NCBI GenBank assembly: GCA_023055425.1
Contig: JALGPY010000009.1
Location: forward strand, 33,523,275 to 33,587,274
DNA length: 64,000 nt
Direction: 5' to 3'
From: Linanthus parryae
Taxonomy: Eukaryota > Streptophyta > Magnoliopsida > Ericales > Polemoniaceae
In this document: positions 21,403 through 31,458 of the stretch, in pieces
Layout of the letters: each line of letters begins with the position of its first letter
Numbering within the stretch: position 1 is the stretch's first letter
The notes under the pieces: model-generated
Seen by the model: only the letters and a program-made list of their open reading frames with translations
Database searches by the model: none
Told to the model about the DNA's origin: nothing
Program-made: the position numbers and the translations under genes

Positions 21403-22320
21403 TGATGCAAAGCAAATCACGAACCCAGTAGTCAATGTGTAAACGTGCTTTTCCAACCGATCCTCCTCATCACCTAAGATATAGAGAATATAAATAAAGC
21501 ATAAGCACGGCCTCCTATAAAATCAACCAACCCCCACCCCATGACGTGCGGAAGAAATACCACGCACTACGGTACTCCACCTGTGATCGTGGTGTAAGGA
21601 CACGAATCACCGCCACACCGAAGTGTGCTACCGTCTCTAACTCACCCTCACATCCCCTCAAAAGACGACATGTAAGAGAATCCACACAAGATGTATCAAA
21701 TCAGCTCACCCTCATCGAACCTCCCTAACTCAACTCCCTCTATCATGACGCATAGGAAAGGACCATTCTAACAAGTGATGACAGTCACAATGAAAGGCTT
21801 CCTAGGCTAGAGGCTGTGAATAAAAGGGGTAAACGGATCAATAGGGGTAACTAGTGGACCTAGGAGATGGAGACGGGACGTGAGGTCCCCATAAACATCA
21901 CTCGCACAGCTGTTCCGTTGCCACTACGAGGAGGGTTGACGACTACCTAAGTGACGGTGGTGTAGCGCTAGTAGGATAACTAGTCTGAGAGGCAGCTACT
22001 CGCAGTTCTAATGTGCATTAGCCCTATAAGTCTTCCTACTCCAGATTCTCGCGTCTACCTCACCTCAGATTTTCATATTCCTAAGGAATTCTATCATTAA
22101 GCCCTCTCCACATTCACTCTCTTCGATTGCCCTTTCTCAAAAATTTAAAATTTTATGATTTTTTTTTTTTTTTATTTCCTAACTCTATATGCTTTTGGCC
22201 AACTCGATTAAACACAAGTTTTGGGTAGGGGACTCAATAATGTAAAAGTGCTAAAAAAATGCATACTAACAATCCTAACACAATACGACACTATATCAAA
22301 CACTCTACACTAACCACATG

Positions 22321-22424
22321 TACTACACAATACGACACAACTGCATGTAACTGGCGATGCATAACTGACATGTACTACACAATACGACACAACTGCATGT
22401 AACTGGCGATGCATAACTGACATG
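22321..22424. repeat. 52-bp direct tandem duplication
   Basis: The unit beginning tactacacaatacgacacaa occurs at 22321 and again at 22373 with no difference seen, suggesting a recent slippage or repair duplication inside element C. Confidence 0.85.
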
Positions 22425-22443
22425 GCTAGCAAAATATACACAA

Positions 22444-22456
22444 ACCCCCCCACACT
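22444..22456 (-). other. Element C internal polypurine-like motif, G-extended
   Basis: AGTGTGGGGGGGT on the minus strand, a variant of the tract core with seven G. Confidence 0.5.
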
Positions 22457-22988
22457 TAAGCGTTTCGTTGTCCTCAACGAATTTAGAGATATAATAAGAG
22501 GACTCATCGCTTAAATGTGTAGGCGGTGGATCTACACTATTATGGCTCAAAACTTAGAAACAAGAGAGAGAGTTAAAGGTACCTGGGGTGCCCGGACCTA
22601 CATGGGCACCGTTGCCGCGAAATTGCAACAAGAAGGGATCTTGTGGACCGTTGACAATTTCCGGAGAAGTCTCTACGCGCACGGATTCCGATGTGCGGCT
22701 AAGATATAAATTGTAATCCTCTCATGCGTGTGGCAATCAACATAGTGGAATCGCTCCTCGACCTCGAGCAATTCTCTATTCTTTTATGCATAATCCTATG
22801 GGACTTTTTCTTTCCCCAATTTCGTGCAATCTCTAGCATGCACATCAAGAAGGGGAATCTGGTGCGTCTTCTGTACCTGTGTCCCTGCACACTGAGTGAA
22901 AACATAAGTCCACTCTCTCTCACCCCTCATAGTCAAATATAGAGAACTCATAAATAAATAAATAAAACATAAAGCATCCTACTCTACA

Positions 22989-23048
22989 TGGGTTGCCTCC
23001 CAAGCAGCGCTTTGTAATTTAAGGTCGACGGCCCGACCATGTTACCTC
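22989..23048 (-). other. Conserved non-coding segment with hairpin (element C copy)
   Basis: On the minus strand this 60-bp segment matches 9743-9801 of element B, including gaggtaac, gtcgggc, gtcgac, the spacing, and cttgggaggcaaccc. It survives although pol is absent, which argues for a function in the RNA. Confidence 0.75.
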
Positions 23049-23240
23049 ATGAGCCTCAGAAGGTGGTTTGGGAGGTCGTGTCGCATCCAACTTCTGGCGC
23101 CGGATACTCATGACTACCTCGTGCGCCTGCACACTCGATTCTTTACCTTTAGGATCTGGCGGATCTTCCTGTGTCAGCTCTGAAATCCCACGCACAACTT
23201 TCACAGGAAATGGCAAGTCTGGCTTCACCTCATAAGTGTA
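23019..23240 (-). pseudogene. Element C frame extension beyond the protease stop
   Basis: After the protease TAG at 23241-23243 the same frame stays open for 73 more codons (YTYEVKPDLPFPVKVVRGIS, then a Pro/Lys-rich part) and ends inside the conserved hairpin segment. It may be the original C-terminus cut by a nonsense codon, or a readthrough product. I do not recognise a domain. Confidence 0.4.
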
Positions 23241-23936
23241 CTAAGGAGTCGGTTTGAAAACCTGAAAGGTCTCCACAGTATCGTTGACCCTCATGATCAA
23301 CTCTCCATTCTTCAAATCAATTAAAGTCCGACCGGTAGCCAGAAAGGGCCTACCAAGAATGATCGGAACGTCACCAACTGGCATGTCAAGGATCACAATA
23401 TCTGCCGGCATGATCAAACTACCAACCCTCACAAGTAAGTCTTCTACCACCCCAATGGCCTTCTTGGATGACTTATCTGCGAATTGCAGATTGATCCAGG
23501 TCTTGCTAGGCTCCCCCACACCTAGCTTTTTAAATATTGAAAGTGGCATCAAGTTTACACTTGCCCCCAAATCACATAGAGCTCTGCCTGTATATGCCCC
23601 GCCAAGTGTAGCCTCAATAACAAAACTACCTGGATCTTTCTTCTTCTTGGGTAGCCCATGCAAGACACATGAACTCACCTGCTCATTCAGTTTTACTGTC
23701 TGAAAGTTATCCATAGCTTTTCTCCCATAGATTGCATCCTTGATAAACCGCGCATACTTAGGCATTTTCTGCAGTGCCTCAATCAAAGGAATATTGATGT
23801 GCAGTTTGGAGAAAATATTGAGAAATCTCCTGTACTCCTCAGATTCATCCTTCTTCTTCCTAGTTTTCAATGGAAAAAGGTACATCTTTAGAAGAAGAGG
23901 GTGGTGGTAATACCTCGTTGGAATTTCCCTCATCAT
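23241..23936 (-). CDS. Element C aspartic protease region
   Basis: Codes for a retropepsin-type protease (231 codons in the open frame; real coding probably begins near 23875 as a continuation of Gag). Motifs: PLKTRKKKDESEEYRRFL, ALCDLGASVNLMPLS with the active-site Asp, and IILGRPFLATG. It would process Gag. It lies one frame away from gag; skipping one base in a run of five T (plus-strand A at 23874-23878) joins the frames. The ORF ends right after QVFKPTP and no polymerase follows. Confidence 0.8.
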   Translation of the reverse strand: MMREIPTRYYHHPLLLKMYLFPLKTRKKKDESEEYRRFLNIFSKLHINIPLIEALQKMPKYARFIKDAIYGRKAMDNFQTVKLNEQVSSCVLHGLPKKKKDPGSFVIEATLGGAYTGRALCDLGASVNLMPLSIFKKLGVGEPSKTWINLQFADKSSKKAIGVVEDLLVRVGSLIMPADIVILDMPVGDVPIILGRPFLATGRTLIDLKNGELIMRVNDTVETFQVFKPTP

Positions 23937-25479
23937 GTGGAGTCATGCCCTTTGATTGGGGGACCATGACAGGTGTCTTCTCATAATCGAAGACCTCATG
24001 CTCCTTAGCTTTTGACGCTTCAGCTCTAGCATGGGTCGGGTATGGTGGATCAGTCAACGAAACCCCGCTGCGAGTGGTAATGACATTTACCTGGCGCACA
24101 TTCTCTGTGTCAGATGGTAGAGAACCAGGTGCTCTAGCAGATAATTGCGTTGCAATTTGCCCAACTTGAACCTCTAGTGCACGAAGAGAAGTCTTCGTAG
24201 CCTGCAAATCAGAAGACATAGCATTGACCGTCGTGGTCATATCGTTCATGTTGTTACTCAGCTGTGTCAACGCCTTAGTGAGTACAGAAATCTCTGGGTT
24301 CGGCGCTACAACAGCCGGTGGTGGAGCCTGCGACACTGGTGCTTGTGGCATGTGCTGAAACCCAGGTGCGTATATAGCTCTCGACTGGTCCCCATACCTG
24401 AAACCTGGATGTTCTCTTATGCCTGGTCTGTAGTTCCCTTGGTTCCAATTCTGCCGCTGCCCTTGTGCCCCCACAAAGTTCACATCTTCACTTGCAATCT
24501 GGTCCAAGGCTGAATCAAATTCCTGCTCCTCTACTCTTGCAACTGGCTTCTTGTCCCGATACACATGCTTGGCTAAATCTGGAACCATCTTGCTGATCCC
24601 AGTCTTCCATTCATCATCTTTAGGTTCAGGCGATGCCGGTAATCTTCTGGAATCATAGAGTTGTGAGTCCTGCTTAGCGAGCTGCTTCATGAGTGCATAA
24701 GCTCCTTCCTTGTCAACAGAGTACAAAAAATTGCCTCCAGCTTCTCTGTTGACCAGCTCCTGATTGTGACGTTCTAGGCCATAGTAGAAGACCTGCAAAA
24801 TTTTGTAATCCCCGAAATCATGGTTTGGGCACTTCCTGATCAAATGCATAAAACGGTCCCATGCATCCACCACGGTTTCATCGGCATGTTGCCGAAAGCC
24901 TAGAATATCACCCTGTAGCTCAATCACCCGTTGAACTGGATAAAACTTGGCCATGAACTCATCCACACACTGAGCCCATGTAGTGATCGAATCTGGAGCT
25001 CTTGACTGAAGCCACTTCTCAGCTGCACCCTTCAGACAGTAAGGGAAAAGAATTAGCTTCAACGCTTCTGCTGTCACATCCTTGTACTTGGTAGTCTTTA
25101 TGTACGCGTTGAACCTCCCAATAAATTCATTGGGGTCTTCATCCCTGTTCCCATAGAATTGGAACTGATTGGTCACCGTCTGAATTGTCGCAGGCTTAAG
25201 ATCAAAGTGCTCGGCCTGTATCTCTGGCACTACAATTGCCGGATTGTGTCCATAGGTGGACGACTGAAACTTATCCACAATAGCCTGTCCAGACTTGTTG
25301 TATGGCGTCTGGGCGTTGCGATCCTTGATTAGTTTAGACAACTCTTCCATCCGCTGATTGAGTTGCGCGTTGGTCAATTGCTCGCCCATGGTGCTCTGTT
25401 TTTGTCTTCTTCTTTGGTCTCTGAACAACTGCTCTGGGTCTTCCAGTGGGGGCACAAGCTCTCTTGGGATCCTGCGCAT
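23860..25479 (-). CDS. Element C Gag
   Basis: An intact 539-codon Gag from ATG 25479, starting MRRIPRELVPPLEDPEQLF. The central retrotransposon gag domain (ALKLILFPYCLKGAAEKW, ADETVVDAWDRFMHLIRKCP) is followed by a Pro/Ala-rich hinge and a coiled-coil-like segment (ALTQLSNNMNDMTTTVNAM). It aligns with Gag of A and B along its length but is clearly diverged. The frame ends at TAG 23860-23862, just after the point where the protease frame takes over. No zinc knuckle seen. Confidence 0.88.
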   Translation of the reverse strand: MRRIPRELVPPLEDPEQLFRDQRRRQKQSTMGEQLTNAQLNQRMEELSKLIKDRNAQTPYNKSGQAIVDKFQSSTYGHNPAIVVPEIQAEHFDLKPATIQTVTNQFQFYGNRDEDPNEFIGRFNAYIKTTKYKDVTAEALKLILFPYCLKGAAEKWLQSRAPDSITTWAQCVDEFMAKFYPVQRVIELQGDILGFRQHADETVVDAWDRFMHLIRKCPNHDFGDYKILQVFYYGLERHNQELVNREAGGNFLYSVDKEGAYALMKQLAKQDSQLYDSRRLPASPEPKDDEWKTGISKMVPDLAKHVYRDKKPVARVEEQEFDSALDQIASEDVNFVGAQGQRQNWNQGNYRPGIREHPGFRYGDQSRAIYAPGFQHMPQAPVSQAPPPAVVAPNPEISVLTKALTQLSNNMNDMTTTVNAMSSDLQATKTSLRALEVQVGQIATQLSARAPGSLPSDTENVRQVNVITTRSGVSLTDPPYPTHARAEASKAKEHEVFDYEKTPVMVPQSKGMTPHDEGNSNEVLPPPSSSKDVPFSIEN

Positions 25480-25598
25480 GCACTAAGTACCTGAACTAGC
25501 AGAAAGTCAGAAAACAAATGAGAAATCAAAATAGCAAATATAACAGAAAAATAAAAGTAAACTAAACTAATTATTAATTAAAAGCGTGTTGACCGTTG

Positions 25599-25616
25599 TC
25601 CCCGGCAACGGCGCCA
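25599..25616 (-). promoter_or_regulatory. Element C primer binding site (tRNA-Asp)
   Basis: Minus-strand TGGCGCCGTTGCCGGGGA, six bases from the LTR end at 25623; same primer as elements A and B. Confidence 0.9.
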
Positions 25617-25622
25617 AAAACT

Positions 25623-26343
25623 TGACGCGAATTACTAGCGCGTATTACGCAAGCGCACGGTCAAGTAGTAAGAGTGGAGTATTTTTAGGACTCCAGGTTG
25701 TCGAACCCTCGAGGACAATCTCGAAACAGGTTTATATTTAACAATTTAGAGTAGTTCACTAGGTAACCGGAATAAAAAGTGATAATTTGTGGTGTTGCCA
25801 CCCCCAAACAAGTGGCTATAATAAAGTCAGAAATAAATAATAAACTGGAATTAAGAAGAATTCTTAATCAATTAACGGAGAGGACTAGGCAATCTCGTTG
25901 ATCACCTAGGGTTGTAAACGATTTCCGGATTATCTGAGCAACACGTTAACTATATTCTAATTAAGCCGGGTAACAGTGCTGACTATCTCCTATCGGTCTC
26001 AAGTCATTCTACTTCACGGTAGAATACAATCTCCTATCGGTCTCATGTGTCTACCGGTCCGTTCTAGTAGGCTAACGACATGCACGAAAACGGGTCCTGT
26101 CGGTCCACCGTTGCACGAAACCGTCGAATCTCACCTACCGAATCTACCCACGTTTGGCCAATCCTAACACGTCTCTTCTCAGTCTCAGTGATACGGGATT
26201 GATGTTCAAGTTCTCTACACAGTTAGGTTGAGTCACTGTCGTGCACTCATCTAATTAGCTAGCACGTCCGGGTAGCTACTCCATTCGTACTAAAGATTAA
26301 GCATAGAACAAGAACAATTGAATAAAAATAAGCTAACTTTAAG
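25623..26343 (-). repeat. Element C 5' LTR, truncated
   Basis: Matches 17762-18482 with about five substitutions. About 2.05 kb of its U3 side is missing; at 26343/26344 the sequence switches to element A's LTR, so it has lost its promoter part. Confidence 0.88.
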
Positions 26344-27086
26344 ACTACTTTGATTATGGATTCATGATTGTTTTCTTAATTCAGCAAGTTGTATCTGTTA
26401 TTCTGGCTTTCATTATTCTCGTATATGCATGATAGGATTGATAACCCAGGATTGCTATAGACTCGAGCTTGTAGGTGAAAACGTCAAGTTAGGGTTAGGA
26501 AGAAAAACCAGGATTTAGTACCTTACCCTGATAGACCGACCAGAGAAAGGGAGATAGGGATAGCACCGAAAAACTTGAGACCAACTGTTAGAGAATTTGA
26601 CCCGGGACATTCGGACAGGTTAGAAACCCTAACAGGATTAGACCGAGACTGCAAACTTAGGCAGCTTAACAGGAATCCGAAAGTCTGCAGGATCGGGATT
26701 ACGTGTGGAAGCTGAAAAGTCACTGCACAACTGGTACGTTGCACAGATATCGAAGCTGCTGAGTGTTTTCATAATCAAACGTAAAACTGAAATCTGTAGA
26801 AACCCTAGGGGATCCTGGAGCCTAGTTCCCATCTATTATCGTAACAACCGATTCAGCTTATTTCAGAAAACGTCACAAAAAATATTTACGTTTACGTTTT
26901 TTATTTCTATTTTAGTTTAGTGAACTGCTCTCACAACCACTCCTCCTTGTCACTACACTCGGTTAACCAAAACTGACAGCGTGAGAAAACCCGAAACAGT
27001 CTATGTGGGATCGACAACCCGAGTTGAAATACACCCGGTATTACTTGATTTCGTATACTTGCGAGTAGCCTGTATTTTGCGCATCA
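26344..27086 (+). repeat. Element A 3' LTR, 5'-truncated
   Basis: Aligns with 242-985 with roughly 40 differences and a few small indels. It ends GCGCATCA at 27086, where Tat-like sequence begins. The upstream part of this LTR and the rest of element A's pol were lost in the deletion that also removed part of element C. Confidence 0.82.
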
Positions 27087-27273
27087 CTACCGCATATGAA
27101 GGTGCGCGGGGGTACCTCCATCCGAGCATGGGGATATCCCTGGGCAAATCAGTCAATTTGAAAAAGGCCCGGAGGAGGACAATCTGAAGCCAGAAGTCTT
27201 GGAGGGAAAGTTGAGAGAAGCGCCTGAGTTTATGGAAGACAAGCCGAGGCCACAGAAGCAGAAATTGTAAGAG

Positions 27274-28654
27274 GTGTTCCTAAGCCCATGCGAAGAAAAG
27301 AAGAGGCCTGTTTTCCTGAGCGCAGACCTCACGAGCAACGAGGAAACAAGGTTGCTGCAATTACTGACTGAATATAAGGATGTGTTTGCTTGGGAGTATG
27401 ATGAGATTCCTGGTCTGGACACGAGCGTGACTATGCACAGATTGGATGTTGTCCCGGGATCTAAACCGGTGAAGCAAAGTGCGAGAAGTTTCAGACCAGA
27501 AATGAATGTGAAGATCAAGCAAGAAATTGTCAAGTTGTTGACTTCTAAGTTCATTGAGCCAAATCATCATCCTACTTGGTTAGCCAACATCGTGCCAGTG
27601 GTAAAAGTTAAAAAAGAATGGGCAGCTCCGCATTTGTGTAGACTTCAGGGACCTCGATTTGCTCATCGATTCTACTGCAGGGCACCAGATGTTGAGTTTC
27701 ATGGATGGCTTCAGTGGGTATAACCAGATCAAGATGGACCCTGAAGATGCACAGAAAAGTGCGTTCATTACACCGGTGGGGGTCTTTAACTATGCAGTTA
27801 TGCCCTTTGGACTCAAGAAAGCGGGCGCGACTTATCAGCGAGCAATGATGGCCCTGTTTAATGACATGATGCATCAGGAAGTAGAATTCTATGTTGATGA
27901 TCTGGTTCTTAAGTCCAAAGAGGAAGCGGACCATCGGGGAGACCTGCGGAAAGTATTCGAAAGATGCAGGAGTTTCCAACTAAAGATGAACCCCATGAAA
28001 TGCGCGTTCGGAGTGACTTCGGGGAAGTTTTTGGGATGCGTGATACATCGCCAAGGAATTGAGCATGACCCTGCGAAAGTATCGGCAATCACTAGCATGA
28101 CGGCACCGCATAATCAGAGTACCCTGAAGACGTTTCTAGGGAAATTATCTTATCTGCGGAGATTCATCCCAGCAATTGCAGAAATAACCTTTTGCTTTGG
28201 TGATCTCCTCAAAAAGAATGTTGTATACAATTGGACGGAGGAGCATGAAGTCGCATTTGGGAGATTGAAGGACCTGCTGACGTCACCAAGAGTAATGATT
28301 GCATCGCAGTTGGGATCGCCACTTTTGTTGTACGTGACATCAACGAAGAAGTCTATAGGGGCGCTTTTAGCTCAAGAATATGAAGGGCAGGATAGGCCGA
28401 TCTATAATATCTCTCGCATAGTACAGTCTGCCGAGTCAAGGTACACAGACATCGAACGCCATTGTCTTGCTTTATTATTTGTGATAGGAAAGTTAAGGCA
28501 TTATTTCGCCTCGCACAAAGTTGTGGTGATTACGAAGAGCGACCCCATACGGTATCTCTTGAGTCACACTTCTCCCTGTGGAAGATTGGAAAAATGGTAC
28601 ATGACCATCTCGCAATATGATATTACGTGTGTTCGACCGCGAGCAATCAGATAG
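27274..28654 (+). pseudogene. Element D reverse transcriptase and RNase H
   Basis: Reverse transcriptase from LLTEYKDVFAWEYDEIPGL, through a frame break near 27610-27660, to SFMDGFSGYNQIKMDPED, MPFGLKKAGATYQRAMM and the catalytic FYVDDLVLKSK, then the connection and a first RNase H (SRYTDIERHCLALLF) that ends at a stop at 28652-28654. The catalytic YVDD is intact although the frame is not. Confidence 0.85.
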
Positions 28655-29110
28655 CAAGCAGTGGAAGATCTTTTGGCACAGTTCCCGGATAGCAGCTATG
28701 AACCCATGATCGAGGAGGAACTGGAGGGGCCTGAAATTTATGCATTTGAGTTGCCATATTGGAAGCTTCACTTTGATGGATCATCAACGAGAAAGGTGGC
28801 GGAATTGGAATTGTTTTGACTAAACCAGATGGGGAAGTCATCCAAATGTCCACCAAGTTAAATTTCCAGTAACGAACAATGAAGCGGAGTATGAGGACCT
28901 CATCGTGGGACTTCGTGCGGCTAGGGCACTAGAAGTGAAAAATTTGATGGTCATGGGGGATTCTAAATTATTGTCAAACAAGCTTCAGGTGAGTATGGGT
29001 TGAAGGAGGTAAATCTATTACCTTATCGGACCTTGGTGCAAAAGCTGGTATAGCAATTTTGTGATGTCAAGTACGAACACATGCTAGGGCTGATAATCGG
29101 CATGCCGATG
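28655..29110 (+). pseudogene. Element D second (archaeal-type) RNase H
   Basis: Fragments in shifting frames read KLHFDGSSTRKGG, then GIVLTKPDGEV, NNEAEYEDLIVGLRAARALE and a later HADALATLGS. This is the extra RNase H acquired by the Tat lineage. It is broken by several small indels and stops. Confidence 0.75.
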
Positions 29111-29119
29111 CTTTAGCCA

Positions 29120-30800
29120 CTTTGGGATCTAAGGTTAGTACACACAAATGCCCTGCGAGAATATCGATTGAAGTCCGAACAACTCCGGCCTTGACAGAGG
29201 AGGCATGCGAGGATGAATCCGCAGACGATGAAGATTGGAGAAAACCAATACTGCGTGCAATAGCTGAGGGCACAAGCAAAGAAAATTGGGCATCCACTAA
29301 GGGGTACTGCATACACGACAACTCCCTTTAATACAAAGGTCCGGGAGGAATATTCATGCGGTGCGTCTCGCAGCAGGAGGGGCAAGCATTATTGGAAAAG
29401 ATTCACCAACACTGCTGCGGGGAAAGTGAAGTATGATTACCGAAAGGCCCAAAGATATGGGATTCATTGGCCAGATATGTCCACAGCTGCTACAATCATT
29501 CAAGGAAATTGTGAAAGCTGCACATTAATCAAAGACTCTCTGGAAATTTCTCTAGTTGATGATGACACAGACTGGAGAAAGCCACTCATTGATTTCCTGA
29601 CAGAAGGAATCGAGCCCGATCAAAGAAAGGAAGCTGAGAAACTTAAAAGAAAAGCGGCCCAATATGTGGTGCAGGAAAACATACTCTGGCGAAGGGGCCA
29701 TGAGGGTAGTCTACTCAGATGCCTAGATAGCCAAGAAGCGCAAGAGGTGATGCATTTATCTCACCAAGTGGAGCATCAGGGGGGGGGGTGCGAAACTATG
29801 CAGACAACTCCTCACAGTTGGTTATTTCAGGCCAACAATGGAAGCAGATTGTCGCACCAAGATAAAAATATGTTAGGAATGTCAATTTAAGGCAACCTCG
29901 TGCATGCTCCTGTTGTAGAATTACATGCATTAGTAACATCGTGGCCATTTCATACTTGGTCCCCAGATTTTATCGGTCCCATTCGACCGGCCTCGCATGG
30001 GAACCGGTTCATCTTGACTGCGACAGAGTTGTTTACCAAGTGGGTGGAGGCAGTACCGCTCAAAATAGCAAATGCGCTCGCAGTGGTCAATTTTGTTCAA
30101 GAAAACATCATATACCGGTTTGGAATTCCCAACACAATCCTCTCGGATAATGGCACCCCTTTTGTAAATCGCCAGGTGGCCGCGAAACTGGCGGAATACA
30201 ACATAAGGCAAGTTTGCTCCACGCCTTACTATCCAAAAGGAAATGGTAAAGAAGAAGCAACCAACAAGACGCTGCTAAGGATTTTGAGTCAGATGGTCGT
30301 AGATGATCACAAGAAGTGGGCAAATTCCTTAAGTTTGGCTTTGTAGGCATATCGCACTTCGCCCAGGACCCCCACAGGAGTTTCCCCGTTCCTTCTATGC
30401 TATGGAGCTGAAGTTGTCGTCCCAACAGAAGTAAAAGTCAACTTTGCAAGGATAGCCTTTCATGCCTTGTATGAAAATCAACGTGATCATGACTTGATTC
30501 TGTTGGAAGAGAAGCGCGAACAAGCTAAGAAGGCTAACAAGAGATATAAGGAAATAATTTCTCGCGCGTACAATAAAATAGTTTAACACCGAGACTTTGC
30601 GGTTGGGGACTTGGTTTTGCGAGATTCAGATCATTGCATGCGGGAAGCAGCTCATCCAAAGTTCGCAGCTAACTGGGAAGGGCCGTTTGAAGTTAAAGAA
30701 GTCTTTGACAGCGGTTACTGCACGATTCAGAGACTCCATCGGACTGCAACAACCTCAAGCCTAATCAATATGCGATGGATCAAAAAGTACTATCCCTCGC
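29120..30800 (+). pseudogene. Element D integrase with duplicated linker, broken
   Basis: Two related linker and zinc-finger-like blocks occur in series (DWRKPILRAIAEG at about 29230, DWRKPLIDFLTEG at about 29572). The catalytic core at 29900-30346 has SPDFIGP, LSDNGTPF and GNGKEEATNKTL for the D-D-E triad. The C-terminal part continues in other frames to about 30795 (WEGPFEVKEVF). Stops at 29329, 29888 and 30344 break the frame. Confidence 0.8.
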
Positions 30801-30872
30801 CTATCTCTTTATGGTTAAACGCCAAACTCTGTTGGGTTATAAGTCAAGTTTTCCCATGTATCTATGCACTAT

Positions 30873-31304
30873 TTCCTCCCATATGAGGAATTTGTAGTCA
30901 TGATCCTCCCATATGAGGATGCTTCAATAATAAGGATTATCCCATATGAGAAGAACTTTATCACCGTAATTGTCTTTATTATTTTGTTTACCCGTCTGCT
31001 TGCATTATTTAGACTCCTTAAAAGCCTATATGCCTAGATAGCAGCTATAACATAGGATCCCATGCGATCCAAAGCCTATCTGCCTAGATAGCAGCTATGT
31101 CGAATTATGATCTTAAGTGATCTAAAAGCCTATCTGCCTAGATAGCAGCAATAGTAACAACGCTCTTATGCGAGCAAAGCTTATCTGCCTAGATAGCAGC
31201 AATATCAAATTATGATCTTAAGTGATCTAAAAGCCTATCTGCCTAGATAGCAGCAATAGCAACAACGCCCTGTGCGATACAAAGCCCTTCTGCTTTAGAT
31301 AGCG
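30873..31304 (+). repeat. Element D array of alternating dyads after pol
   Basis: Two kinds of inverted repeat alternate. One is CTATCT-gcct-AGATAG inside the unit aaagcctatctgcctagata (units at about 31021, 31071, 31125, 31176, 31230 and a weak one at 31281; another near 31458). The other has 4-6 bp arms around six bases, with changing arms: TTCCTC/GAGGAA at 30873, ATCCTC/GAGGAT at 30903, GGATC/GATCC at 31055, GATC/GATC at 31109 and 31214, GCTC/GAGC at 31162. The last part has a 105-bp higher-order period. Confidence 0.8.
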
Positions 31305-31458
31305 AATTATTCGGACAATATTCGAAAGCAAAATGCGAGGGAAACATAACTTGTTTCCTCATATAGCAGGCATACATGCGAAATTCCAAATTTGTTGTAT
31401 TGAACAAGAACAGCAAATGACAAAGCATATTTCATTAATAGTCAAAATGACTTACAAT
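31305..31458. other. Short AT-rich spacer in element D
   Basis: Lies between the dyad array and the end of the antisense gene; nothing recognised apart from one late dyad unit at 31458-31478. Confidence 0.5.

Larger units (their letters stand above)
20546..22988 (-). other. Element C non-coding internal region
   Basis: About 2.4 kb with no credible minus-strand ORF where relatives have the third ORF. It holds two more polypurine-like motifs (21392-21402 and 22444-22456 on the minus strand), a 52-bp tandem duplication and a T-rich tract at 22155-22175. Confidence 0.65.
17762..26343 (-). mobile_element. Element C: gag-protease-only Athila-like element, minus strand
   Basis: An LTR element read right to left: truncated 5' LTR (25623-26343), tRNA-Asp primer site, gag, protease, a conserved hairpin segment, a 2.4-kb non-coding region, polypurine tract and complete 3' LTR (17762-20528). 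It lacks reverse transcriptase, RNase H and integrase, so it must use enzymes in trans. The LTRs differ at about 5 of 720 compared positions, so it is young. It inserted in element A's reverse transcriptase; the far flank was lost in a deletion, so no target duplication is visible. Confidence 0.88.

Noticed and set aside
22603..22625. Primer-binding-like string GGGCACCGTTGCCGCGAAA
   Set aside because: Differs from the tRNA-Asp complement at several bases and is not next to an LTR end.
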